From positions 80,230,570-80,294,569 of the forward strand of contig NC_089598.1 in NCBI RefSeq assembly GCF_019320115.1: DNA of 64,000 bases. The letters are read 5' to 3'. The translations under genes and the position numbers were made by a program. Below are positions 10,318-22,169 of this stretch, piece by piece (within the stretch, counting starts at the first letter, position 1; each line of letters begins with the position of its first letter). The notes below the pieces were generated by a model. That model made no database searches. It saw only the letters and a list, made by a program, of their open reading frames with translations, and had not been told where the DNA came from. The DNA comes from Miscanthus floridulus (taxonomy: Eukaryota; Streptophyta; Magnoliopsida; Poales; Poaceae).

Positions 10318-12630
10318 AACAGGCTAATAGGGCTAAGATATCTTGAAACAAATCCAAGGTTTTTTTTCAAATAAAAAATATATATGTTGGCGGTGAATGA
10401 GGAAATAATAAAGTGATTTTTAGAGCATTTTTAGGCCTTTTCCCTTGTGCTTCCGGCACACTGAAAACACCCCGGCAAGATTCTGATAGTGATCAGGGGG
10501 CCTTGGGGAGGAGTGAATGCATGCAAGCCACTAAACAGAAAGAAAGAACCCTCTAGAATGACCTCATTAGTCATTAGTACCACTTGCATTTATCCCCTAC
10601 CCATTTGCAGTGTGCAAGCATGCATGACCACACAAACTAAACACGCCACACAGTGTTCCAGTAAACCTAGCAAACGACCAGCAGGTAGCTAAGCTAGTGA
10701 TCTGTGCACCCATGAAGATGGTACGAGCGAGTGACCAAGTGGCCAGCTCCTGTTGCTTTGCTTGCACCTCATGAAGTTAGCCACCAAGCGACGTACGCAT
10801 CCAAAAGGTTCTTGGCTCATTTGCTTATAGCAGTAACCTCATGAGAACGAAGTGGTTGGCTGTAAGAAGGGCAAGGGCAAGTGGTGTTTTGTGAGCCAGG
10901 AGTCGTCCCTGCATGATGAGTTGAGGGAGGTATTCCTCGTTTTGAGATGGTGGCCAGACGCCCAAACCGATGCCGAAATGGTTCCTATCGACAAAAAATG
11001 CGCGCCTCTTCGTTCCGTGATATGCTTGTTGGATGTGTGTCGTCCTCTGGACCACAAGCAAGCATGTCAGCTAGTTTGTTCCCAAGACCTACTATATGCA
11101 TATATATCACTTTCTCTAATCGCATATATAGGCTAATTTGTAAAGGAATATCGTTTATCAAACTGTTTCTTTTTTACTTTATTAGCCATCAGTTTCAAAA
11201 TTTATTTTCGTATAGACTGACAACAAATGATCACTGGCATTAGACATTCATGATGAAAATAATGTTCTTGTATATTTAACTCTTTATTATTAAGATAGTA
11301 TATACTTTCATAGATATTACTATTTATATTGGAAACTGTGACGTGATGTCCTAGTTGACTTATTATATCTGTGATAAGAAGAGAAGTAACTTGTGAAGAA
11401 AACTAATTTTATGTTGTGCTCATGAATAGTATATATCTAATAATATTAAACTATGTTTGGTTCCATTAGCTGCTAATATATAGTTAGCTAGCTAATAGCT
11501 CATGGCTAATATTAGCTAGCTAACTATTAGCTGTTATTAGCCGGCAGAAAAAAAAAATGAAAGAAAAGCATAGCCTATCCCCTTTTCAAAACCGTTTGTC
11601 TCTTGTTTGTCTCGGCGAATCCCCGGTTTAGGGAACTTTCTTAGAAAGTTGAATTTGCGCCCTCGAAGCACTCTTTTTTTTGAGTCGGGTGCAAAGGAAG
11701 GATAAGATAGGAAGGGGTACAGTACTAGACTAACAACTACTTAATTTAATATTCATTTAATATTAAATAGTAATTTAATAAAGTAGTTAAGTAGTTATCC
11801 ACTATAATAATTTACTATACTAAATAAATAATTTACTATAATATAAGTAGTTAAGTAATCAACTAGACTGATTTTTTTTTATCATAGCACCTCGTTAGTT
11901 CGATATTTAGCTAAAAAGTAGGTTGACTATTAGCTAGATCTTTGGATAAAAAAGAGTCGATTATTAAAAGCTAACTTTTTTTTTAGAAAACAGGACGATT
12001 TCTTAGCCCCTATTAGAGAATAAATTAATCCCAGCAAAAGAGATGCAAAAGAGAAAGGAGAGGGAAAGCAGCTAACAGCTCCATAGATGCAAACAAGGTT
12101 TCAGAGCGAGTGATGGAGCTAAAAAAAAAATAGATTTACTGGTTCTTAGTTAATTTAGAGGAAGAGAGGAAAAACCAACTCTTATTATTATAGTGACATA
12201 AATAGCGTAGAATAGTAGACTCGCGGGGAGGGAAGCTGAAGCTAGAGACAACTCTCCCTAACTGGCTCTAAAAGAAGAGAACAACATGGGGGTGTGAGAC
12301 AACAAACGCACCATTGGCGCCGTACACCGTCCCAGTTGATTTTCGCTTTTTCTTTTCAGACTTCGGCAAAAAGAAACTCATGAAATGAGATTAAAGCACA
12401 CGCCATGCATATATTTACAAACATATATATCGGCATGCCCCCCATCCTTTTCCCTGGTTTTATGGGCATCTTGAGGTTGACATCCCTGACCCAGGGGCCA
12501 GGGCTGCAGCCCTTGCTGCGCTGCGCTGCGTTGCGTCCTTCTCAGCAACCCTGTGTCTGCTGGGCCGGCGGTGCGGTGTAGTGCTCCTGCGCGCAGCGCC
12601 AGGGACGGGACGGGCCCTCCCCTCCACACT
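10318..12630. other. AT-rich intergenic stretch upstream of the transporter
   Basis: No gene is supported here. The stretch is low in GC, with inverted and palindromic TTAGCTAGCTAA-type sequence at 11452-11541 and an AT-rich inverted motif (ACTACTTAA ... TTAAGTAGT) around 11736-11795. GC content rises sharply from about 12440 toward the promoter. Confidence 0.5.
11452..11541. mobile_element. Palindromic MITE-like element
   Basis: GTTAGCTAGCTAATAG and its near inverse CTAATATTAGCTAGCTAAC flank a short loop, and outer arms also pair (ATTAGCTGCTAAT ... ATTAGCTGTTATTAG). The pattern is typical of short grass MITEs. Ends and TSD are not resolved. Confidence 0.45.
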
Positions 12631-12631
12631 T

Positions 12632-12640
12632 TTTAAATAG
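12632..12640 (+). promoter_or_regulatory. TATA-like box of the NPF transporter gene
   Basis: TTTAAATAG lies in GC-rich sequence about 150 bp upstream of the ATG at 12792. A start near 12665 would give a leader of about 125 nt. No other TATA-like sequence is seen between 12640 and the ATG. Confidence 0.45.
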
Positions 12641-12791
12641 AGCAGGCCACGGCTCCCCGGCCAGCTCTCTCCTGTCCTCAGGCACAAGTGAACTCAAACG
12701 CGATCGATCTCCTGCTCTGCCTGCCTCCCTCGTCTTCCTCTGCCCGTGCGCGTTCCAGAGCACGTACGGACAGAAGCTTGCGAGCACCATC

Positions 12792-15700
12792 ATGGTGAGT
12801 TCCTGACTACAACTTCCTTGTTGCCGTTGCTGGGCATTTGTTTGCTAGCTCCATCATCGGTGCTGGTTGTCCGATCTCCGATCCTTGGCTAATTATTCTC
12901 GTAGCGTTGCTGATCGATTTCTTGGTGGCGATGGTTGCAGGAGGACGGCGCGCGGGATGCGGAGCGGTGGGAGGGGTACGTGGACTGGAGGAACCGTCCG
13001 GCGACCAGGGGCCGGCACGGCGGCATGGGCGCCGCCTCCTTCGTGCTCGGTAAGTGATCGATCGCCCGCCGCCGCACCTGCCTGCCTGCCTGCCTCTCTG
13101 CTTCTAGATTCTTCTTATTGGAATAGAATAGAGCTCTGTTGATTGCGGCCGCGGCCCGGCAGGCTGCAGGGGACCTGCTGGATGCGGTTGCGGTCGTGGA
13201 AAAGCCATCGCGAAGCGGAGGCCTGCACGACGGATCGAATAGGATACTGGTGGTCTCCATGCACGGAGCCTCGCCTCGCCTCGCCTCCCTCTGGCCTGGC
13301 CTGCCGCCTGCGTAGCGCAGAGCTGAACTGAAAGCCACGGCTTCCATTCCCTCTGGTTTCTTCTTCTCCTCCCTCCCATCCTCCTCCCTTTCCCCAAATC
13401 GATGGCCCCCTCCTCCTGCTTTCGTCCAACAGGTGGTGCTCGAGGAGGACCCTTTGTTGGTCGCTCGCTCGCTCCCCTCCTTTTCCTCCCACTGGCCTCC
13501 TTTCGCTCCCTTTCACATACAGTTCGCCTGCAACTTGCCCGGGGAATTCGCAGTCTTTGGCTCCAACTGCGCCACAAACCCAAGGAAAGCAGGGCACCCC
13601 AACTTGCATGCATGCACTGCATCGGCATGACCCGACCCGTGGGTGCAGTGGCTGTTGGTGGTGGTGGATTCCTCTCCTCTCCTCGCATTTTTTTTGTCTT
13701 CTTTTTGGGTCTTCTTTTTTGGTTCCATCCATGTCCATGAGCACCACGCACTGCTCGAACAGAGCAGGGTGTCCAGGGTTCAACCATGCATCTTCTTCAA
13801 GGACACGCACTGCTGGCTCGTTCCTTCTCGTTCTCCAAACTGGTCGTGAGGCTGCCCTCGTTCCGAGGACGGGTTCGTTTCGTTCCTCTGCTCTGCTGTG
13901 CCCGTCCGTCGTCGATCTGGAGGCCTCTCCACTCGCTGCAGACAAGTTGCCGCGGACGGTTGCATTAGTCCGTGATGATGAGTGTTGACATCGTCAGGAT
14001 CCTGATGAGAGGGAGGGGGAAACCAGTCTGTTTTTTCCTCCTCTCATCTGATCTGATGACGAGAGCGGATGAGGGTGAGCCCGCGTTAAACCACGGCGCG
14101 AATCACAAGGCACAAGTGGGTCGCGGAGTTAATTGGCCGGCCGGTACGCATCGGGTTCGGGAACGCCACACAACCCAACCCGCACATCATGTATGTCAGT
14201 TACTACTACTACCGCACATGCTGCTTACGTGAATTTTTTTTTAAAAGTAATAAAATACAGCACGGAGTACAACCAAATTTGATGCGGCTGCATGCTTTTG
14301 TCTGCACTAGGGGAAGAAAAGCTGTGTGCCTTTGCAGGATTATAATTAGCTACTAGTACTAGTGTAATTCCCGCTGGAACTAAGCCATCATCACTTGGAA
14401 TTATTCCCATGATGTTTGAAATGAGTTGCCTGTAGCTGTTGTACTCTGACGTTCTCGATATGGTAGGGTCATGATGCGTGATGGCTGGCGCTGAACTGAA
14501 TTGCTGTGGCATGCATTGTGTGCAGTGGTGGAGGTGCTGGAGAACCTGGCGTTCCTGGCGAACGCGAGCAACCTGGTGACGTACCTGATGGGGTTCATGC
14601 ACTACTCGCCGTCGCAGTCGGCCACCACGGTCACCAACTTCATGGGCACCGCGTTCCTGCTCGCGCTCCTCGGCGGCTTCCTCTCGGACGCCTTCTTCAC
14701 CACCTACACCATCTACATCGTCAGCGCCTTCATCGAGTTCATGGTACGTTACGTTACGTACGCACTACTATTACTACTACTGCTGCTGCTGCACAAACTA
14801 AACTAAACTAAGCGCCAAAAATCCATCTTCTATTTGTCGACTATCTTCTAAATTAAAAACAGAAATATCTATCACCCATGCAAGTTCCTCCTATCCTATC
14901 CATACGTTTGTCATCACGTCATAGGAATGGGATGGTACCAAAACAAACAATGCGCGCGTACGCATACCCTGTTGTTCCCTGTAGGAGTAGCTAGGGTAGT
15001 ATTGATGTTTCCTGATATCTAAACGTATCTCTATGTTGGTCGTCTATCGTTAACCTGTTCGTTAGGTCATAAACGATCGTGGATTATAAGACAGAACAAT
15101 ATTTTTCTCTCACATTAAACCAACCAGCAGTAATAATCCACGACCATTTCAGCCGAACAGGCTGCTTATCTCCAAGCTGGTGGCGTGAGAGGAATATAAT
15201 GCTAGCCGATATATACAGTCCAGCTGTGCAGCCACGTCAGCGCTTGACTTCTGTACCTCCAGCCCCGTTGCTCTCATTTGGCTGACGGCTGAGATTAGAA
15301 TATCGCCGCTGTGTTGCTCTTCCATGGCATGCATCAAGCCCCCCAGCTAGAAAAGTGGTGATGAGGGGACACGTGGCCTGGACTATGACCGTAGTTTTTC
15401 TATGAGGAATCAATTAATTCACCACTAATAATCTCATCACCAACGTACTAAGAGGTCAGAGATGGCTGTACTGTCAGCTGAAGATCGCCGTGTTTTTGCG
15501 TGATCCACGTCCCTCACCTGTCTAGCTAGCTAGCATATGCTCACTGAAGTAGTCATCAGGTCAATTGTGAGCCATATATCTGACCAGCAGTATGCCAAAT
15601 TAATTAACCAGCAGGCGAGGCGATGCAAGCTCATGCACGATTCCCTGCGATTTGGGTTAAGGAGCAATGCAAAATTAGGGCCAATGATTCATGGGTAGCC

Positions 15701-16991
15701 GTCACTTTATTGGCCACGCACACTCGATATACCCTGGGTCAAAGGGAAGCTAATCACATCTCCTTCATACATTAATTGTGCTGTCACTGCACCTGCAGCC
15801 TAGCTATGCGTTTAGGGCCGGCCGGGCATGGGCTTAAGCTGAACCATCCGATCGATCCGTGTAGCCGTAGCGGCCTTGTTCAGGCAAATCAGTGCAGTGG
15901 ACCTCCTGTCGCTTTTAGAAAAGAACCGAAGGCGCAACAATATCCATGTGAAGCCCGTTTAATTATCGCAAAGGACCGGTGGTGCCCTCTTGTCTTTGTG
16001 TGCAAATATTTCTGGAGCGATCGAGCTTAATTTGTTTTCCTGCGCGCCAGGGAAGAACGTATTTATGTTTTGATGACACGTGGCGCCGGCCCCATTTCTT
16101 AGGTTCTTTTATCGTTTTGTTGCTGAAAATATCTGAATGGACGTGTCACCATAAATGAGTGTATAGGTTAACCGGCCGTTGGATGAGTAGGATCGATGGT
16201 GATATGTAGCGAGGAAGGCGACCTTTGTATGTGGCGGATCACGTGGGTACAGCATGTAGTCCCTAGCAACAAGTTGAGCACAAACGACCTGTAGTTGCAG
16301 GAATACAAACTAGTCATTGTATACAATACACAGTCGTTTACATCAACAGCCGTAAGATGCAGGGCAGTTGGCCAATTGCATGCATTGCAAAACGTTAAAG
16401 CCCCATGACGTTAAATTGGGACGTGAGTCGGAGCAGTTTAAATAAAAAAAAATACTCTATATCCACAAAATCCCTGAAACACAAATTGTCAATGCAAGTT
16501 TCGGCTAATGTAAAAGTGCGTACAATAAATAAAAATATTATTATTATTGTTATTATGTTATATATGCAACCAGAAATATGCATCACCGCGTACCGTAGAT
16601 CCTTCAGATTGACCGGCTGCTTTACGTAATCCGGGAGACGGTAGGGACAAGTTCAGCTTCAACCACTTTTGAACAGTGCAAGGGCATGATTGATGGTTTG
16701 TTCCTAGATTTCGTCCGTGTACGGGCCCAGTACATTTGATACGTCCAGACAAAACGCTGGCAAAAAGCCAAAAGCCCCGTCCGGCAGTCCCTGTGCCGCA
16801 GCAGCCGCGTCAAACCGCTTCAGGGGTCGCCGCGCGTGAGGACGCCAACTGCCGCGTCAAACCGCTTCGTCGGGAACCTTCGCCTTCGAGCCGGGGCACC
16901 GCCCGCCTGGTGCCGCGACGGGCACGGGGTCCCTGCGCACGAGAGGATCGCGCGGCCCCGGTGGCCGGTGGGAACGCGGAGCGAGGGCGGG

Positions 16992-17025
<34 letters not shown>

Positions 17026-19319
17026 GCATTGAGGGACGAACCTGGACAACGCAGATCACACTAGTCTGGGTTCTTGTACAGTGAGCAGTAGCGGAGGGTT
17101 CACACGCTTGACGCGCCCGTTGGGCCTTGATAGATACGGTTGGCACCTTACACTATAGGCTATAGCTAGTGGAGGGTTAAGTCTTGTGATGGGCTGATTA
17201 GCCCAACTAGTTGCACTGATCTGGGTTAACATGTGCACGGCACCAACTAGTTGAATCTGCTGAATGCTTTTGGTCAAGAACCAGGTCAAGGTCAGCCTCC
17301 CAGTCCCAGCCATTCGGAGCCAAGCAAACGTCTCAACCTGGCCGTGCAGTTCTTAGTCATCAGCGCTGACAAATAGTACCCTGATTTTGTTTGGCTGGTC
17401 AAAGGGCTAACTGCGTGGCATCAGCATGGGACGGGTGCCGGGGTCGGTCTCCTCCCTTGCTTTGGCGCTCGGCTCGCCGCTCACGGGCGCAAAGCGACGC
17501 CGCGCACGGGCGGAGCCGGAGCGCGCGGCCCCGGCCCGTCGCAAGTAGTAGGAGTAGCTAGCAGAGGGCCGCCGCCGCCACTTGCATTGCCGTGTCCGTG
17601 TGCCTGCCTTTTGTCACTGTCGCCTGATATTTACCCAATCATTCGTCATGACGGATGGTCACTTGACATGATGTACTTTTAACGAGAGAAAATAAACTGC
17701 AGAGCACTCGCACCAAATCATCATGTCAGATTGGCAATGTATGTAGAATTTCGGCCCGGCCCAAAGACAGTGGGCTGCGAATGTCTTTCTGATAACTTTA
17801 CCCACTCTCTGTTGCGTGTCTAAATTTCTTTGATGGCGCGCAGGGGCTGGTGATCCTGACGGTCCAGGCGCGGACGCCGTCGCTGATGCCGCCGCAGTGC
17901 GCCGGCAAGCCGGCACTGTGCGAGCCCGTGTCGGGGGCCAAGAAGGCGATGCTGTTCGCGGGGCTGTACCTGACGGCGCTGGGCGTGGGCGGGATCAAGG
18001 GCTCGCTGCCCTCCCACGGCGCGGAGCAGTTCGACGAGCACGCGCCGCGGGGCCGAAAGGGCCGCTCCACCTTCTTCAACTACTTCGTCTTCTGCCTCTC
18101 CTGCGGCGCGCTCATCGCCGTCACCTTCGCTGTCTGGGTCGAGGACAATAGGGGCTGGCAGTGGGGGTTCGGCATCGCCACCATCGCCATCCTGCTCTCC
18201 ATCCCGGTCTTCGCCGCGGGGTCCAGGCTGTACCGGAACAAGGTGCCCACAGGGAGCCCGCTCACCACCATCGCCAAGGTCCTCGTTGCCGCCGCGCTCG
18301 CGCGGCGCCGCGGCGGATGCGGATACGCGCAGAGCGCCATCAGCAACGGCGCCGTTATCGACCGCGCGCCCAGCCCCACGGGGAGCACCGACATGAAGGA
18401 GTACGACTGCAAGCCCGCCGGGGACATGAACATGATGGAGGAGATGTCGATCTCCGACTCTGCTGCGATCGTGGCGGCTGCCGAGCCGTCCCACGAGCTC
18501 GCGTTCCTGAACCGCGCCGTGCAGTGCCAGCCGCCGCGGCACGGCCGCCTGGCGTGCACGGTGCAGGAGGTGGAGGACGTCAAGATCGTGCTCATGGTGC
18601 TGCCCATCTTCTTCTCCACCATCATGCTCAACTGCTGCCTGGCGCAGCTGTCCACCTTCTCCGTCGAGCAGGCGGCCACCATGGACACGCGCGTCGGCAG
18701 CCTCACCGTGCCGCCGGCGTCGCTCCCCGTGTTCCCGGTCACCTTCATCATCATCCTCGCGCCCGTCTACGACCACGTCATTGTCCCGTTCGCGCGCCGC
18801 GTCACGGGGACCGAGATGGGCATCACGCACCTCCAGCGCATCGGCACCGGGCTGGTGCTGTCCATCGTCGCCATGGCCGTGGCCGCTGTCGTCGAGGTGA
18901 AGCGCAAGAACGTGGCGGCCAGCAACAGGATGCTGGATTCCGCGAAGCCGCTGCCCATCACCTTCTTCTGGATTGCGTTCCAGTACCTGTTCCTGGGGTC
19001 CGCCGACCTGTTCACGCTGGCGGGGCTGCTCGAGTTCTTCTTCAGCGAGGCGCCGCCGCGGATGAGATCGCTGGCGACGTCGCTGTCGTGGGCGTCGCTG
19101 GCGCTCGGGTACTACCTCAGCTCGGTGCTGGTGTCCATCGTGAACAGCGCCACAGGGCGCGGCGACCACCGGCCGTGGCTGCAGGGTGCTAGCCTCAACC
19201 ACTACCACCTCGAGAGGTTCTACTGGGTCACGTGCGTGCTCAGCACCCTCAACTACCTCTTCTTCCTCTTCTTGGCCATCAGGTACAAGTACAGAAACGC
19301 GGGGGTCATCAAAGGGTAA
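12792..19319 (+). CDS. NPF4.6-like: NPF4-type (NRT1/PTR family) transporter, NPF4.6/NRT1.2/AIT1-like
   Basis: Exons are 12792-12794, 12941-13049, 14526-14743 and 17844-19319, all with GT...AG introns. The frame is continuous and gives 601 residues, normal for the family. Residues 2-37 hold the NPF4-like start (RWEGYVDWRNRP, GRHGGM). Exon 3 reads VVEVLENLAFLANASN and NFMGTAFLLALLGGFLSDAFF. Exon 4 reads GLYLTALGVGGIKGS, FNYFVFCLSCGALIAVTF, PIFFSTIMLNCCLAQLSTFS, QYLFLGSADLFTLAGLLEFF and SLATSLSWASLALGYY. About twelve hydrophobic helices flank a variable cytosolic loop (about residues 245-330). Closest in my memory is Arabidopsis NPF4.6 (NRT1.2/AIT1), a plasma-membrane carrier reported to move nitrate and abscisic acid; substrate here is inference. 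The E-x-x-E-R/K motif reads EVLEN (40-44), as in NPF4 members. The ATG is alone in its exon but is supported by the N-terminal match. GC-rich exon 4 is typical of grasses. Apparently intact. Confidence 0.93.
12795..12940 (+). other. Intron 1 of the NPF gene
   Basis: It runs GTGAGT...TTGCAG, 146 bp, beginning directly after the ATG. Confidence 0.85.
13050..14525 (+). other. Intron 2 of the NPF gene
   Basis: It runs GTAAGT...TGTGCAG, 1476 bp, phase 1. The first part (to about 13950) is GC- and pyrimidine-rich, so long but meaningless open frames appear on both strands. No inserted element is recognised. Confidence 0.85.
15054..15161. mobile_element. Small MITE-like inverted-repeat unit in intron 3
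   Basis: The left arm CCTGTTCG...CGATCGTGGATTAT pairs with the right arm ATAATCCACGACCATTTC...CGAACAGG. The total is about 108 bp. GCCTGTTCGG-type ends are common in grass MITEs. No convincing TSD was found. Confidence 0.5.
16802..16871 (+). repeat. 18-bp direct repeat GCCGCGTCAAACCGCTTC in intron 3
   Basis: Two copies begin about 48 bp apart (near 16804 and 16852) in a CpG-rich block; function unknown. Confidence 0.7.
16993..17024. repeat. G homopolymer, 32 nt
   Basis: It is an uninterrupted G run in intron 3 on the sense strand. It could form a G-quadruplex or be a sequencing or assembly artefact; its length should be treated as uncertain. Confidence 0.85.
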
Positions 19320-21316
19320 TGCATGCCATCTTCATAAGGCCGACCAGTCGGCGTTGCCATTAATCGCCGTGGTCGTGAGCAATGCATGCTGGGTGCAACT
19401 GTTTATATAGGTGGCAAGCGGAGATGTAGGTTAATTTCTGCAGGATGTGGGGAATGATGGTGGTTTATGAAGCTGTAATGGATTTGGTTGATTGGTTCAA
19501 CAAGTAAATCAACAGGAGGTGGGGCTCAGTGAATCGGATGTCCATATATATGTTTGAATTAATCAGGTACCAAAAGTTATTCAATTCGCCATTTACAAAT
19601 GTCAAAAGCAAAAAAAAGGGAAATGCTAACTGAAAAACCAGGAGGCGTTAACATGCGAGCCCGCATGCTTCTTGCGTCCGCCCGATAGAAAATCTGAAAA
19701 ATGGCAAATCTTAGTGTTAGATTTGAAACTTATGCCTCTCGTTCCCACCGGTCGGATGCAGGTGCAAAGCTTCTAATGTACCAAAACAAAATATTGTTCA
19801 AACATTTATAATTTTAATGGATTCATAAATAGGTAAGTCCATTAAAAATATATTTGGTAAAAAACAATGTTGAATCATCAAAGAATTCGTTGTTATCAAA
19901 AACATATTCCTTGTGAAAATGTTGTAGGAAATATTTACCAGATAAAATGTTGTGCATATGTTTCTTATGAAAAAATGTTGATTTGGCAATTATGTTGAGT
20001 CAACAAACTATTTGGTGATTTTGAGGTCAATAAATTTTCAACAAAATTAATGAATAAACATGCCAAACCAAAATTTCCTACAAAAAACAGGCCAAACTTT
20101 TCATGTTAAAATGGTTGTGAAACATTTTATTATATGATAATGTTTGTAAAACATTGCTCATGAAAAAGTTCAATTGGCATGTCGCTAATGCAAATGTTGG
20201 ATCTAACACTTTTTTGTGAAGGTTAGAGGGAATTATATTAAAACTCGGTATCGTACATCCCAAATTACATGGGAAAAAATCTAAAATAAAAAATAAAAAT
20301 ATCCTATCCTAGTTTTCCATCAACCTTTTCCCTAGTGGGTTTGTTCGATGCAGCCCATGCTACAGATAAATAGAGTACCATCGAACCGGTACTGAAGCCA
20401 AAGTATATTCCTGAATCAAGCGGATCCTTGGACCAACTCCAAAACCTTGGACAATTAATTTGATAAAAGAACTTCAGTGGTTGTATCTTTGGCGAAAACA
20501 CGGGTTGCATATTCATTAACTCCAACTCTTGATCCATCAAGTTGGACGCTTAATTTCTTCTTTGTGGCCATCGACAATGAGGTCAACAATTCAGAGCAAT
20601 GTCTATGTGTGAAGTGCCTATGAGCACCCTTGCCCTTGCAGATAGTAACCACAAACTAAACTCGTGTCGATGAAATTGACTCCCGCAATGGTGGTACTAT
20701 CGTGGCCATCGTTGAAGTCCTCGTATGTAAAGGTCAAACATCAGTGATAATTTTTGCCAGTAGATTTATGGGTTCCCTCTCCTTCTTGTCGCCGACAGTC
20801 TCACAGTGGAAGAAGAGGGCCCTAGATGCCTAGAAGGCAGAGGTAGATTTTTGACCTATGTTAAATTAACTTTGACTATCAAATGTCAAATATACAAAAT
20901 TATTGTGTCAACACACTTACAAAAAGAAATATAAATCTAAAAGAAAGATTGAGTCAACATTTATAATGAATTGAAATGACCTTATGCATACACAAAGAAA
21001 AAAAAGAGACCTCTAAGACGGGTAAGGGAAGGTGTCGGGGATTACACTAATATTTTGTGGAAGAAGAAAAAACAAAAGATAAATGTTTTTTTTGACCAAT
21101 CAATCAAAAATTTCAAGCTTATTCTCAATGATTAAGTATTTCCTATGTAAAGGAGTAAATAAAGATTTTGTAGTCGGTATTTTTTTAATAGAGCTGACCT
21201 CTATCGTTGAGTGAAGCATAGTCCAAGCACAACAGCAAAAGGCCTGGGTCGATCCTCAAACAAACACGTGAGAAGAAAGGGAGAAAAATCTCATAAACCG
21301 GAGAAAAAATCGTTTA
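19320..21316. other. 3' UTR of the NPF gene and AT-rich intergenic DNA
   Basis: The 3' UTR probably ends within the first 200-300 bp; no decisive poly(A) signal is seen. Beyond it the DNA is AT-rich. A minus-strand segment near 20300-20650 has two overlapping 65-78 codon frames without a recognisable motif. Nothing else is supported. Confidence 0.5.
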
Positions 21317-21672
21317 GGGCCGTTTGGATCCTTTTATTCATAGGAATTAAAATCTACTTAATAAATCAGGCTATTTAGCTTGGAATTTGATATTCCACCA
21401 CTTTCCAAAGTTCACATATAAGCTTATCTCAAATTCATAGGGCGGAAGATGGAAATTGATTTTATAGATTATCATCATATGTTTCACTTTGCAACTTATA
21501 ACATACTCTTCAACTCACTCTCCTACGGTAAAAATGCAACACATACGTGTCTCTCTTGTATAGCTAACAATAATATGCAAATATAATTTATATACAACCA
21601 TATTATCTTAATTAATATATATATAAATTATAATTATTAAAATAAATTTAATTCCAAGGATCAAACGCGGCC
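21317..21672. mobile_element. Tourist-like (PIF/Harbinger) MITE
   Basis: TTA at 21314-21316 and 21673-21675 fits a 3-bp target duplication. The termini are inverted: GGGCCGTTTGGATCCTT at the left, and GGATCAAACGCGGCC at the right, which reads GGCCGCGTTTGATCC in reverse. The inner arms are AT-rich (AATTAAA ... TTTAATTCC). Length is 356 bp, with no coding capacity. Confidence 0.75.
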
Positions 21673-22169
21673 TTAAGCACACTTTTGTTTCCTGTTACGG
21701 AAGGCAAAACCGTAGCAGCAGCAGCATTTGTTTCAATATTTGTTTTTCCGAATCATTGTATAGGCGTACTCATATATATACGTGCGCTCATTCCTATTAA
21801 TGCCCCACACACACTATTCCTATAAACACCTCTAGAAGATTGAGCTAACACATTTTAAGATTAAAGAAGACAGACACAGGTGTCTTGCTCTCGACGGTCG
21901 CATCGCCTACCACTAAAACCACAATGACATTAAATTCTAAAATAAATCTACAATCACCCGCATTAAGTCAAGAACTTAAACAAGTAAACAGCTCACCATA
22001 AAAAATCTAACAAGCTAAATTATACTTAGTAAGCATTACTATATCTAGCCAGCCATTTAGGATCTAGTGCAACCAAATGTGGTAGGAAGGAATCTACACG
22101 TAAGCACTAACTATTTCTACAAAAGAATGTAATTCAAGATGAATTTTGGTTGACATTCGTAACTTTGGT

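Larger units (their letters stand above)
14744..17843 (+). other. Intron 3 of the NPF gene (3.1 kb)
   Basis: It runs GTACGT...GCGCAG, phase 0. It holds a MITE-like unit (15054-15161), a GC-rich block (about 16780-17030) with a 32-base G run and a second GC-rich block near 17440-17570. Otherwise no coding signal is seen. Confidence 0.85.

Noticed and set aside
10838..11061. Overlapping 72-98 codon frames on both strands
   Set aside because: No motif, no splice context, and the frames are shadows of one another.
13104..13945. Long minus-strand frames within intron 2
   Set aside because: GC-rich intron sequence gives open frames in several registers; no domain and no promoter.
17820..19208. 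462-codon minus-strand open frame opposite the NPF gene
   Set aside because: It is the antisense shadow of a GC-rich exon; Arg/His/Gly-rich composition and exact overlap with a conserved transporter exon.
20300..20652. Minus-strand frames of 65-78 codons (for example MATKKKLSVQLDGSRVGVNEY)
   Set aside because: They might be a decayed exon, but no domain is recognised and no neighbouring exon supports them.
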